Translations under genes and position numbers: made by a program
Notes under the pieces: model-generated
Databases searched by the model: none
Seen by the model: the letters and a program-made list of their open reading frames with translations, nothing else
Told to the model about the DNA's origin: nothing
Assembly: GCF_014192225.1 (NCBI RefSeq)
Contig: NZ_JACHXS010000014.1
Span: 1-64,000 of the forward strand
Direction: 5' to 3'
DNA: 64,000 bases
Source: Pseudoduganella umbonata
GTDB lineage: Bacteria > Pseudomonadota > Gammaproteobacteria > Burkholderiales > Burkholderiaceae_D
Shown: positions 53,079 to 61,201 of the stretch, one piece after another
Layout: each line of letters begins with the position of its first letter
How positions within the stretch are numbered: the first letter of the stretch is position 1

Positions 53079-53780
53079 ATGCAAGAAGTCCGTCGCAGTG
53101 AAGAACGCGGTGTCGCCAACCACGGCTGGCTCGATTCGCGCCATACCTTCTCGTTCGGTCATTACCACGATCCGCGCCACATGGGCTTTGGCCCGCTGCT
53201 GGTGATCAACGAAGACAAGGTGATGCCCGGCCAGGGCTTCGGCACGCACGGCCACCGCGACATGGAAATCATTTCCTACGTGCTGGAAGGGGCGCTGGAA
53301 CACCAGGACAGCATGGGCAACGGCAGCGTGCTGCGCTATGGCGACGTGCAGCGCATGACGGCTGGCACCGGCGTGCGGCACAGCGAGTTCAACCACTCGA
53401 AGACCGAGCGCGTGCACTTCCTGCAGATCTGGATCCAGCCGTCGGAAACCGGCATCGCCCCCGGATACGAGGAAAAGCATTTCTCCCCTGAGAGCAAGCA
53501 CGGCAAGCTGCGCCTGATCGCTTCGCCGGACCGCCAGGACGGCTCGGTACTGATCCACCAGGATGCGCGCATCTATGCAACCATCCTGAACGAGGGCGAC
53601 AGCGTCACGCATGCGCTGGACGACGAGCGCACCAGCTATGTGCACGTGATCCGCGGCACGGTGAGCGTCAACGGCACCGCGCTGAAAACCGGCGACGCGG
53701 TCAAGATCACCCGCGAGACGCAGGTGAAGCTGGACCACGCCGAGGCCGCCGAGGTACTGGTGTTCGACTTGCCGTACTGA
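53079..53780 (+). CDS. Pirin-family cupin (YhaK-like)
   Basis: 233 residues from the ATG at 53079 with AAGGAG before it. Two cupin domains; the N-terminal one has the metal ligands in FGTHGHRDMEIISYV (His-x-His) and later in GTGVRHSEFNHS (His and Glu), as in bacterial pirins and quercetinases. Relatives are redox sensors or dioxygenases of flavonoids. Regulated presumably by the divergent LysR protein. No signal peptide. Confidence 0.9.
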   Translation: MQEVRRSEERGVANHGWLDSRHTFSFGHYHDPRHMGFGPLLVINEDKVMPGQGFGTHGHRDMEIISYVLEGALEHQDSMGNGSVLRYGDVQRMTAGTGVRHSEFNHSKTERVHFLQIWIQPSETGIAPGYEEKHFSPESKHGKLRLIASPDRQDGSVLIHQDARIYATILNEGDSVTHALDDERTSYVHVIRGTVSVNGTALKTGDAVKITRETQVKLDHAEAAEVLVFDLPY

Positions 53781-53970
53781 TCGATCACCATGGCCGTGCT
53801 CGTGTTGGGCGAGCAGTGCTCGCCCTGCCAGGCACGGTGACACGAGCTCAGGCATGGGGACGCGAGCTCGGGCATGGAAACACCTGCCCGGCCGTTGGCC
53901 GCTACTGCCGGAAGCGCAATCTTTGCTATGATGAAGGGCTTATGCGTACCCGAATGAAAAGAGCTTAGCC

Positions 53971-54627
53971 ATGTTGCCCGTTGCTGAAATCCCTGTCGAT
54001 CCCGCCGATCTCGAATACGTCACCTCGTGCGCGCTGCCCACGCCCTGGGCGGAATTCACGCTGCACGCGTTCATCGAGCATTCGACCGGCAAGGAACACC
54101 TGGCGATGGTGCTGGGCGATATCGGCGATGGCAAGCCGGTGCTGGCGCGCGTGCACAGCGAGTGCCTGACCGGCGACGTGCTGTTTTCCCAGCGCTGCGA
54201 TTGCGGCGCCCAGCTCGAAGGCGCGCTGCAGCGCATCGCGGCCGAGGGCCGCGGCGTGCTGCTGTACCTGCGCCAGGAAGGCCGCGGCATCGGCCTGCTG
54301 AACAAGATGCGCGCGTACCGGCTGCAGGAAGCGGGCGCCGATACGGTGCAGGCCAACGAGCAGCTCGGCTTCAAGCCGGACCAGCGCAGTTATGAACTGG
54401 TGGCACCGATGCTGCACCAGTTCGGCGTGCAGACGCTGCGACTGATGACGAACAACCCCCGCAAGATCGCCGCGATGGAAAAGCTGGGCATGCCGGTTGC
54501 CGAGCGCGTGCCGCTGCTGGTCAACCGCAACGTGTTCAACCAGCATTACCTGAATACCAAGGCGCTGAAACTGGGCCACATGATGTCGCCGGTCGTCGCC
54601 ACCGCTACCAGCGACGGCGAACAGTAA
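53971..54627 (+). CDS. ribA: GTP cyclohydrolase II
   Basis: 218 residues. The zinc Cys cluster is in HSECLTGDVLFSQRCDCGAQ, and the active-site sequences YLRQEGRGIGLLNKMRAYRL and LRLMTNNPRKI are intact. It catalyses the first step of riboflavin synthesis (GTP to the diaminopyrimidinone phosphate, formate and pyrophosphate). It stands alone, without other rib genes nearby. No FMN riboswitch is visible in the 190 bases upstream. Confidence 0.93.
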   Translation: MLPVAEIPVDPADLEYVTSCALPTPWAEFTLHAFIEHSTGKEHLAMVLGDIGDGKPVLARVHSECLTGDVLFSQRCDCGAQLEGALQRIAAEGRGVLLYLRQEGRGIGLLNKMRAYRLQEAGADTVQANEQLGFKPDQRSYELVAPMLHQFGVQTLRLMTNNPRKIAAMEKLGMPVAERVPLLVNRNVFNQHYLNTKALKLGHMMSPVVATATSDGEQ

Positions 54628-54763
54628 AATCGTCCGGCCGATACGCCACGTATATTGATTCGTCAGTAAAACGTAACCAAGCGTAACGGCCGGGCTGGCG
54701 CCGGTCCCGGTCGTGGGTTCCTGAGGTACACTCTTCGTTGTCGAAAAGTAGTTCAGGAACTGC

Positions 54764-56185
54764 ATGAAACCTACCCGGCTTGCCGCAAGCGTTCAATTCG
54801 CCATCACCGTGTCCTGGGGTGCCGCCGCAGCGGCCGCCCCCGTTCCGCCATCGGTACCGCCGGCACTGCCCGGCGCGCAGAACCCGCCCGGCGCCGCGCC
54901 CGCTCCCCGGCGCATGCCGGCGCCAGGCGCGCAGGCTGACTCCAAACCGCTGCCCACGCCCTCTTCCGCCGCGCAGAAACTGTATGCGGCGGCCAAGGCC
55001 GACCTGCTGCAGGTGCGTTCGCTGCTGAAAAGCGGCCGCACGCAATCCTCGGTCGGCTCCGGCTTCCTGGTCGGCACGTCGAACCTGGTGCTGACCAACT
55101 ACCACGTCGTGTCGCAATTCGCGCTCGATCCGGACACCTATACCGGGGAATGGGTCGATACCTCCGGCCAGCGCGGCAATATCGAATTGCTGGCCGTGGA
55201 CGTGCTGCACGACCTGGCGGTGGTGCGCGTCAACCGCTACGGCACCGGTTTCTTCAAGGTGCCGGAAGATACGGTGCGGCTGACCCAGGGCCAGTACCTG
55301 TATTCGCTCGGCAATCCGCTGGACCTGGGCTTCGCCATCTCGGAAGGCGCGTACAACGGCGTGATCTCGCGCAGCTTCTACGACCAGCTGATGTTCACCG
55401 GCCCGATCAATTCCGGCATGAGCGGCGGTCCCAGCGTGACGGCGGATGGCGAGGTGGCCGGGGTCAACGTGGCCAAGCGGCTGGACGGCGAGCTGGTCAG
55501 CTTCCTCGTACCGATCCGCTATGCCCAGCGCCTGCTCAAGCAGGTCGGCGAAAAAACCGTCGCACCGAAGGATTTCACGGCCGTCGTCACCCAGCAGCTG
55601 CTGGCGCACCAGAAGGCGATGGTCGACCAGCTGCTGGCCGGGCCGCTGACGAAGAAAACCATGGGCCCCTACGAGGTGCCGGTGCGCGAGACGGAGCAGA
55701 TGCGCTGCTGGGGCAACTCCAGCGCGCAGGTCACGTCGCGCACCGAGAAACCGTTCACCGTCGACACCACCAGCTGCACGATGGAGTCGTCGGTATTCGT
55801 CTCCGGTTCGCTGCAGACCGGGGCGATCGGCATCCGCCATCAATACCTGCGCAGTACCGGGCTCGATGCGATCCGCTTCGCCCAGCTGTCGTCGAGCTCG
55901 TTCAAGAACGAGTCGTTCGGCAGCTACAAGGACAGCCGCCTGACCGGACCGCAATGCACCGAGCAGTTCGTCACCAACGGCTCGCTGCCGATGCGCGCCG
56001 TGCTGTGCGTGCGCGCCTACCGCAAGTTCGCCGGCCTGTACGATTTCTCGCTGCTGACGGCCAGTACCGACGACGGCATGATGAACCTGCAAAGCCGGCT
56101 GGACGCGCGTGGCGTGTCCTATGACAACGGCATGCGCACGGCACGCGCCTTCCTCGAAGCGCTGGCGCGCACGGGTGCCAAATGA
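54764..56185 (+). CDS. Exported trypsin-like serine protease
   Basis: 473 residues. Signal peptide (1-25, ending AAAAAA), a Pro/Ala-rich linker (about 26-68), and a trypsin-like domain with the triad His114 (TNYHVVSQ), Asp150 (LHDLAVVRV) and Ser220 (NSGMSGGPSV). The domain resembles DegP-type proteases but there is no PDZ domain; instead about 200 extra residues follow, with Cys residues (MRCWGNSS, TTSCTMESS, GPQCTEQF, VLCVRAY) that could form disulfides. The gene begins a run of four, joined by ATGA overlaps or a 16-base gap, that ends in a bacteriophytochrome. A periplasmic role is likely. Confidence 0.8.
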   Translation: MKPTRLAASVQFAITVSWGAAAAAAPVPPSVPPALPGAQNPPGAAPAPRRMPAPGAQADSKPLPTPSSAAQKLYAAAKADLLQVRSLLKSGRTQSSVGSGFLVGTSNLVLTNYHVVSQFALDPDTYTGEWVDTSGQRGNIELLAVDVLHDLAVVRVNRYGTGFFKVPEDTVRLTQGQYLYSLGNPLDLGFAISEGAYNGVISRSFYDQLMFTGPINSGMSGGPSVTADGEVAGVNVAKRLDGELVSFLVPIRYAQRLLKQVGEKTVAPKDFTAVVTQQLLAHQKAMVDQLLAGPLTKKTMGPYEVPVRETEQMRCWGNSSAQVTSRTEKPFTVDTTSCTMESSVFVSGSLQTGAIGIRHQYLRSTGLDAIRFAQLSSSSFKNESFGSYKDSRLTGPQCTEQFVTNGSLPMRAVLCVRAYRKFAGLYDFSLLTASTDDGMMNLQSRLDARGVSYDNGMRTARAFLEALARTGAK

Positions 56186-57171
56186 CGGCACCGTATTTCA
56201 TCGAGATCCTGGCCCGCAACGGCGACGTGCTGTCGAGGCAGCGCTTCGAGTCGCTGCCCGTCACGCTGGGCCGCGGCTACGACAACGATTTCGTGCTCGA
56301 CGATGCCCATACCGCGCCGCGCCATGCGGTGCTCGAGCAGGACCGTGACGGCGCCCTCGTGCTGCGCGACCTGGGCAGCCGGAACGGCATCGTGCTGCAC
56401 GGCCGGCGCCAGGACGAAGTGGCGCTGGACGGCACGACCACCGTGCGGCTCGGGCATACGCGGCTGCGCGTGCGCAACGCCGCGTTCCCGGTGGAGCCGG
56501 AACTGACCGATACCACGATGCATGCCTGGGAAGGCGGCGCACCGGCAATGGCCGGGCTGGCACTGATCGCGCTGTTCCTCGGCGTGGACGAAGCGCTGAC
56601 CGATACCGAAGGCTTCCAGGCGATCCGCTACCTGCTGACGATCGCCACCGGCCTGGGCGCCGGGCTGGTGTGGAGCGGCGTGTGGGCGCTGGTGAACCGC
56701 CTGTTCGGCAGCCACGCCCGACTGGGGCGGCACCTGTTCATCCTGGGCGCCGGCCTGGTGTCCATCGGCGCGTGGAAGGTGCTGTCCGCGGTCCTGGCGT
56801 TTGCCTGGTCCGCCGAGGCGTTTACACGGTACGGCAACCACGTGACGATCCTGATCGTCTGCTGCATGGTGTACTTCCATGTGCGCACCGTGCGCCCGCA
56901 CATGCCGGCCAGGCGCCTGCAGGTCGCCTGCGGCATCCTGCTGGGGCTGGGCTCCGGGCTGGTCATCATGAGCAACCTGCAGGGCACCGGGCGCCTGTCC
57001 GACGAACTGTACATGTCGGTATTGCTGCCGCCGGCCGTGCGCCAGAGCCCGGACCACAGCGTCGACGATTTCATGGGCGCCGCCGGGCGGCTGCGGCTCG
57101 AGGCCGATGCCGAGCGCAAGCATGACGTACCGGGCGACGACGGCGAATCGGACGGCGATACTATTGACTGA
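56182..57171 (+). CDS. FHA-domain membrane protein
   Basis: 329 residues; the ATG overlaps the protease stop by four bases. The FHA domain (about 8-98) shows LGRGYDNDFVLDDAHTAPRH, LRDLGSRNGIVLHG and LDGTTTVRLGHTRLRVR, i.e. the phosphothreonine-binding loops are conserved. After it come about five membrane helices (from AMAGLALIALFLGVDEAL to LQVACGILLGLGSGLVIMSN) and a charged C-terminal tail. It may bind a phosphorylated partner at the membrane. Linkage to a protease upstream suggests that the two work together; no Ser/Thr kinase gene is in the window. Confidence 0.85.
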   Translation: MTAPYFIEILARNGDVLSRQRFESLPVTLGRGYDNDFVLDDAHTAPRHAVLEQDRDGALVLRDLGSRNGIVLHGRRQDEVALDGTTTVRLGHTRLRVRNAAFPVEPELTDTTMHAWEGGAPAMAGLALIALFLGVDEALTDTEGFQAIRYLLTIATGLGAGLVWSGVWALVNRLFGSHARLGRHLFILGAGLVSIGAWKVLSAVLAFAWSAEAFTRYGNHVTILIVCCMVYFHVRTVRPHMPARRLQVACGILLGLGSGLVIMSNLQGTGRLSDELYMSVLLPPAVRQSPDHSVDDFMGAAGRLRLEADAERKHDVPGDDGESDGDTID

Positions 57172-57187
57172 ACGATACAATACCGGG

Positions 57188-57808
57188 ATGACCGCAGAAC
57201 GTTACGACATCCTCGCCGCCTTGCGCGATGCCACCGCTGCCCGCCATGCCGAACTGGACGGCGGGATGCCGCTTGCCCGGCCGGCGGCGACGCTGGACGA
57301 CTACCGTGACCACCTCGCGCTGCTGCATCGCTGGCTGCTGCCGATCGAGGCCTGGCAACAGCGTTTCACGGATGGCCCGCAGTGCGCCGCATTGCTGGCG
57401 CCGATGCCGCACCTGCCGCTGATCGAGGCCGACCTGGCCCATCCGTCGCTGGAACGCAGCGGCCCCTTATCCGCCACAGCACCTGCCGCGCCGGCCTGGC
57501 ATGGCCGCGACAGTGCCGCCTATCGCTGGGGCGTGTCATACGTGATCGAAGGCTCGCGGCTGGGCGGCGCGGTACTGTATCGCCGGCTGGCGGAACGGCT
57601 GGCGCCGCACCCGCTGCGCTACCTGCACCCCGGCACGCCGCCCGGCCCGCGCTGGCAGCACTTCATCCGCACGCTGCGCGCGCAGGTACACGACGAAGCC
57701 GCCATCGCCGAGGCCTGCCGGGGCGCGTGCGACGCGTTCGACAGCCTGATCGCCCTGCGGCGCGCTGCAGAGGCCGCTTCTACCGTGCCGTCACAGGCCG
57801 CCGCATGA
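57188..57808 (+). CDS. bphO: Heme oxygenase (biliverdin-forming, BphO type)
   Basis: 206 residues from the ATG at 57188, 16 bases after the FHA gene. Heme-oxygenase fold with the proximal His20 in ATAARHAELDGGMPL and the distal helix region YRWGVSYVIEGSRLGGAVLY. It overlaps bphP by four bases (ATGA) and should supply biliverdin for that receptor, from heme. The gene symbol follows the usual bphO-bphP pairing. Confidence 0.85.
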   Translation: MTAERYDILAALRDATAARHAELDGGMPLARPAATLDDYRDHLALLHRWLLPIEAWQQRFTDGPQCAALLAPMPHLPLIEADLAHPSLERSGPLSATAPAAPAWHGRDSAAYRWGVSYVIEGSRLGGAVLYRRLAERLAPHPLRYLHPGTPPGPRWQHFIRTLRAQVHDEAAIAEACRGACDAFDSLIALRRAAEAASTVPSQAAA

Positions 57809-59982
57809 ACGGAAAGCCGGGCACCCAGGTGGTGCCGGTCCCTCCGGTCGGCCTGGACAACTGCGCGGATGAACCGATCCACATCCCAGGCCTGGTGCAA
57901 CCGCATGGCGCACTGCTGGCTTTCGCGGCCGACGGCACGCTGCGCGCATGGAGCGCCAACGCTGCCGAACTGCTCGGCTTCACGCCCGCCATCGGCATGC
58001 CGTATGGCCAGATGGCGCTGGAGGCGGTCGTGGTGGAGCAGTTGCGCGCCTGCCTGGAGGAAGGCGCCGATTCGCCGAGCGGCATCGAAACGCGCGGCAA
58101 CGGCCATACTTTCGATTGCGTCGTGCACGGCAACGGCACCCATGCGATCGCCGAATTCGAATTGCGCCAGGTGGCCGCCGACGCGCTGGCTGCCTTTGCG
58201 CTGAAGGCCCATGCGGCGATCGAGCGGTTGCGCCGCCAGCGCTCGACCGAGGCGCTGTTGCGGCATGCCGTCGAGCAGGTCCGCGAAATCACAGGCTTCG
58301 ACCGCGTGATGGCCTACCGCTTCCGCCACGACGACAGTGGCGACGTGGTTGCCGAGGCGCGCGCCGAGGCACTGGCGCCGTTCCTCGGCATGCGCTACCC
58401 GGCCGGCGACATTCCGGCGCAGGCGCGCCGCCTGTACACCATCAACACGCTGCGCCTGATCGCCGACGTCGGCTACACGCCGGTGCCGGTGCTGGGCGTG
58501 GCCGGCGACCCGCCGCTCGACATGAGCCATAGCGTGCTGCGCAGCGTATCGCCGATCCACGTGGAGTACCTGCAGAACATGGGCGTGGGCGCGTCGATGA
58601 GCGTGTCGATCGTGATCAATGGCCGGCTGTGGGGCCTGATCGCGTGCCACCACATGGCGCCGCTGCGCGTGCCGTACTCGGTGCGGATGGCGTGCGACGT
58701 GATGGCGCAGGTGCTGGCCGCTTCCGTGCAAAGCATCGACTCGCGCGAGCGGGCGGCGCTGGCCGAACAGGCCGCGGTGGCGCGCACGCGCCTGATCGAA
58801 ACGCTGCTGCACGAGGACGACGTGCTGGCCGCCCTGGAGCACCATGCCGACGAACTGGCGACCAACCTGGCGGCCGATGCGCTGGTCTTCGCGCAGCAGG
58901 GCAAGTTGACGGCGCACGGCGTGGACGAGGAACTGGCCGCGGCCATCGTCGCCTCGCTGCCGCCGGACGGCGACGAGATGCTGCACCGCTTCAGTCGCGA
59001 GCAGTGGCCGGAATCGTTGCGCGAATGCATCGGCCCCTGGGTCGGCATGCTGGCGCTGCATTTCGACCCGGCGACGGCCGGCTGGCTGCTGGCGCTGCGC
59101 AGGGAGCAGATCGAAACGGTGCGCTGGGCGGGCAAGCCAGACAAGCTGGAAAGGACCGGCCCGCTGGGCCACCGCCTGACACCGCGCGGCTCGTTCGACG
59201 AATGGGTGGAATCGGTGCACGACAAGGCGGTGCCGTGGGAACCGGGGCGCCTGATGGTGGCCGACCAGCTGCTGGGAGAAATGCACCGTGCCAGCATGGC
59301 GCGCCATGCCGAGACGGAAAAGGCGCGCATGCAGTTGCTGGCGATGCTGGGCCACGACCTGCGCGATCCGCTGCAGTCGATCTCGATGGCGGCCTCGGTA
59401 TTGCAGCATGGCGCCCAGCCGCAGCAACTGGGGCAGCGCATCGAGCGCTCGTCCGGCCGGATGCAGCGACTGATCAGCCAGGTACTGGACATGAGCCGGC
59501 TCGACAGCGGCCTGGGACTGGCGATGCGCAAGACCGAGGTCGACCTGTCGAAGATGGTGGAAGACCTGCTCGATGAAATCCGCATGGCGCATCCCGGCAC
59601 CGTGTATCACGCCGAGCTTGCCCCCGATGTGCTCGGCTGCGCCGACCCGGACCGGATGGCGCAGGTGATCAGCAACCTGCTCAGCAATGCACGCCACCAC
59701 GGCGCCAATGGCCTGCCGATCCTCGTGTCGCTACGCGAGGAAGACGGCCAGGCGGTGCTGGAAGTGCGCAACGACGGCGCGCCGATCCCTGCCGAACTGG
59801 AAGCGCAGCTGTTCAACCCGTTCAAGCGCATGGCGCTGCAGAACCGCGCCAACCGCACCGGCATGGGCCTCGGGCTGTATATCGCCGAGAACGTCGTCAA
59901 GGGGCATGGGGGCAGCGTCACCTACCGCTATGAAGCGCCGCACGTGGTGTTCCGCGTTGCCTTCCCGCTGCGCGCCGCCTGA
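57805..59982 (+). CDS. bphP: Bacteriophytochrome histidine kinase
   Basis: 725 residues. PAS domain with the biliverdin-attachment Cys20 (VGLDNCADEPIHIPG), GAF domain with FDRVMAYRFRHDDSGDVVAE and PAGDIP (Asp202; most relatives have PASDIP), PHY domain (to about 490), then HisKA with His517 in MLGHDLRDPLQS and an HATPase domain with VISNLLSNARHHG and GMGLGLYIAENVV. All photosensory and kinase residues appear present, so red/far-red light should control autophosphorylation. No response-regulator gene is adjacent, so the output partner is elsewhere. A palindromic terminator follows. Confidence 0.92.
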   Translation: MNGKPGTQVVPVPPVGLDNCADEPIHIPGLVQPHGALLAFAADGTLRAWSANAAELLGFTPAIGMPYGQMALEAVVVEQLRACLEEGADSPSGIETRGNGHTFDCVVHGNGTHAIAEFELRQVAADALAAFALKAHAAIERLRRQRSTEALLRHAVEQVREITGFDRVMAYRFRHDDSGDVVAEARAEALAPFLGMRYPAGDIPAQARRLYTINTLRLIADVGYTPVPVLGVAGDPPLDMSHSVLRSVSPIHVEYLQNMGVGASMSVSIVINGRLWGLIACHHMAPLRVPYSVRMACDVMAQVLAASVQSIDSRERAALAEQAAVARTRLIETLLHEDDVLAALEHHADELATNLAADALVFAQQGKLTAHGVDEELAAAIVASLPPDGDEMLHRFSREQWPESLRECIGPWVGMLALHFDPATAGWLLALRREQIETVRWAGKPDKLERTGPLGHRLTPRGSFDEWVESVHDKAVPWEPGRLMVADQLLGEMHRASMARHAETEKARMQLLAMLGHDLRDPLQSISMAASVLQHGAQPQQLGQRIERSSGRMQRLISQVLDMSRLDSGLGLAMRKTEVDLSKMVEDLLDEIRMAHPGTVYHAELAPDVLGCADPDRMAQVISNLLSNARHHGANGLPILVSLREEDGQAVLEVRNDGAPIPAELEAQLFNPFKRMALQNRANRTGMGLGLYIAENVVKGHGGSVTYRYEAPHVVFRVAFPLRAA

Positions 59983-59983
59983 G

Positions 59984-60044
59984 AATGTTGCTTGAAAATG
60001 GGGTCCGCCGGAGCGCCGTACCGCCCCATTTTTTGAGCAACATT
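59984..60044. terminator. Palindromic transcription end shared by bphP and the VOC gene
   Basis: AATGTTGCTTGAAAATGGGG (59984-60003) and its near-perfect reverse complement (60024-60044) form a hairpin with a 20-base loop between convergent genes. The right arm has a run of T (ATTTTTTG). The outer sequence TGTTGCT-TGAAAA is akin to the GCAACATCTGTTTCAAAA part of the repeat at 42746. Confidence 0.6.
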
Positions 60045-60045
60045 T

Positions 60046-60471
60046 TTATTGGGCTTTCTCCGCTGGTGGATAGGGACCGCCCTTCAGCTCCACCGTGTTG
60101 CCCTCCGGGTCCGTGATGTAGATCGACGGGCCCTCCCCTTCGGCGCCATAGCGCGGTTCGGCCGGTTCGCTGGGCACGCCGAACCGGTCCAGGTGCGCGC
60201 GGATCGCGGCTTCGTCGAACGGCTCGACGCGGAAACAGAAATGGTCGACATTGCGGCCCTCTTTCCCCGGCGGCGCGCCGCCCATCCGGCCGAGCTTGCC
60301 GTGCACGGGCACCAGGTCGACCAGCGCGCTGCCGGCGCGCAGCTGCACGAGGCCGAGCTCGTCCTGCCGCCGCTCGATTGGGCAGCCCAGCACGTCGCCG
60401 TAGAAGCGGATCATCCTGTCCAGGTCGATCACGCGCAACACGATGTGGTCGAGTTCACGGATGCATATCAT
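60046..60471 (-). CDS. VOC-family glyoxalase-like protein
   Basis: 141 residues from the ATG at 60471, overlapping the TetR stop by four bases. The VOC fold is complete in one chain: ELDHIVLRVIDLDRMIRFYG (metal His), NVDHFCFRVEPFDEAAI, and SIYITDPEGNTVELKGGP (metal Glu). It may be a glyoxalase, dioxygenase or antibiotic-resistance-like enzyme; the group near GloA2 is closest in pattern. It is probably co-transcribed with tetR-like gene, and so under its control. Confidence 0.8.
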   Translation of the reverse strand: MICIRELDHIVLRVIDLDRMIRFYGDVLGCPIERRQDELGLVQLRAGSALVDLVPVHGKLGRMGGAPPGKEGRNVDHFCFRVEPFDEAAIRAHLDRFGVPSEPAEPRYGAEGEGPSIYITDPEGNTVELKGGPYPPAEKAQ

Positions 60472-61121
60472 CGGTTCTCCTGTTTGCCCGGCCATGCCGC
60501 CATGACGAAATCGATGGTGCGGTACAGCTCGTCCCTGGTCGCGCCGCCGGCGGCCTGCACCGCCATGCCCTGCACGATCGTGGCGACGAAGCTGGCCAGC
60601 TGCGCCGCGTCGGCATGGGCCGGCAGGTCGCCCTCGGCAACCGCGCGTTCGAGACGCTGGCGCAGGCGCTGCTCGCGTGCGCTGCGCAGTGCCACCAGCT
60701 CGTCGCGCAGCGGGCGCGCCTCGTCGCCGCAGGCCAGCGCACCGCTGGTGCCGAGGCACCCATGCGGGCTGTCGGGGCAGGTTTGCACATCGGCCGAGCC
60801 GCGCAGCAGCCGCTCCACCACTTCGCGCGAGGTGGCCGCCTCCAGCGCCGCATCGCAGAAGTCCAGCCGCGTGCTCTGGTAACGCTCGACCGCGCGGCGG
60901 AACAGCGCCTCCTTGTTGCCGAATACCGCGTACAGGCTGGGCCGGTTCATGCCCATCGCCGCGGTCAGTTCCGGCAAGGAACTGCCTTCGTAGCCTTTTT
61001 CCCAGAACACTTCCATCGCGCGGTCCAGCGCGTCGTCCTCGTCGAACGTGCGCGGGCGCCCCGTGCGGGGGCGGCTCGGCCGGTCCGGCGGGTCCATCGT
61101 CTTGTGCGTCATTTCTTTCAT
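60468..61121 (-). CDS. TetR-family repressor
   Basis: 217 residues from 61121 (an ATG at 61112 is an alternative). HTH near residues 25-75: TFDEDDALDRAMEVFWEKG, LPELTAAMGMNRPSLYAVFG. The C-terminal ligand domain has the helical pattern of AcrR/NemR-like members. Together with the VOC enzyme and the divergent MFS pump it forms a self-regulated detoxification or efflux unit. Two operator-like palindromes lie in the intergenic region. Confidence 0.9.
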   Translation of the reverse strand: MKEMTHKTMDPPDRPSRPRTGRPRTFDEDDALDRAMEVFWEKGYEGSSLPELTAAMGMNRPSLYAVFGNKEALFRRAVERYQSTRLDFCDAALEAATSREVVERLLRGSADVQTCPDSPHGCLGTSGALACGDEARPLRDELVALRSAREQRLRQRLERAVAEGDLPAHADAAQLASFVATIVQGMAVQAAGGATRDELYRTIDFVMAAWPGKQENR

Positions 61122-61184
61122 ACCGATCGGTTAAAAAATTCCTTGACGTGTGGTGCTGCCCCGATAGATTATAACCGGACGGTT
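61122..61184. promoter_or_regulatory. TetR operators and promoter between divergent genes
   Basis: ACCGATCGGT (61122-61131) and AACCGGACGGTT (61173-61184) both fit the pattern AACCGNNCGGTT. A plus-strand promoter TTGACG (61143-61148) with a 16-base spacer to TAGATT (61165-61170) lies between them and the second palindrome sits just after the -10 region, a natural repressor position for the MFS gene. The first palindrome overlaps the repressor's own start region. Confidence 0.6.
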
Positions 61185-61201
61185 AAAAACTCAAGGAATT
61201 C

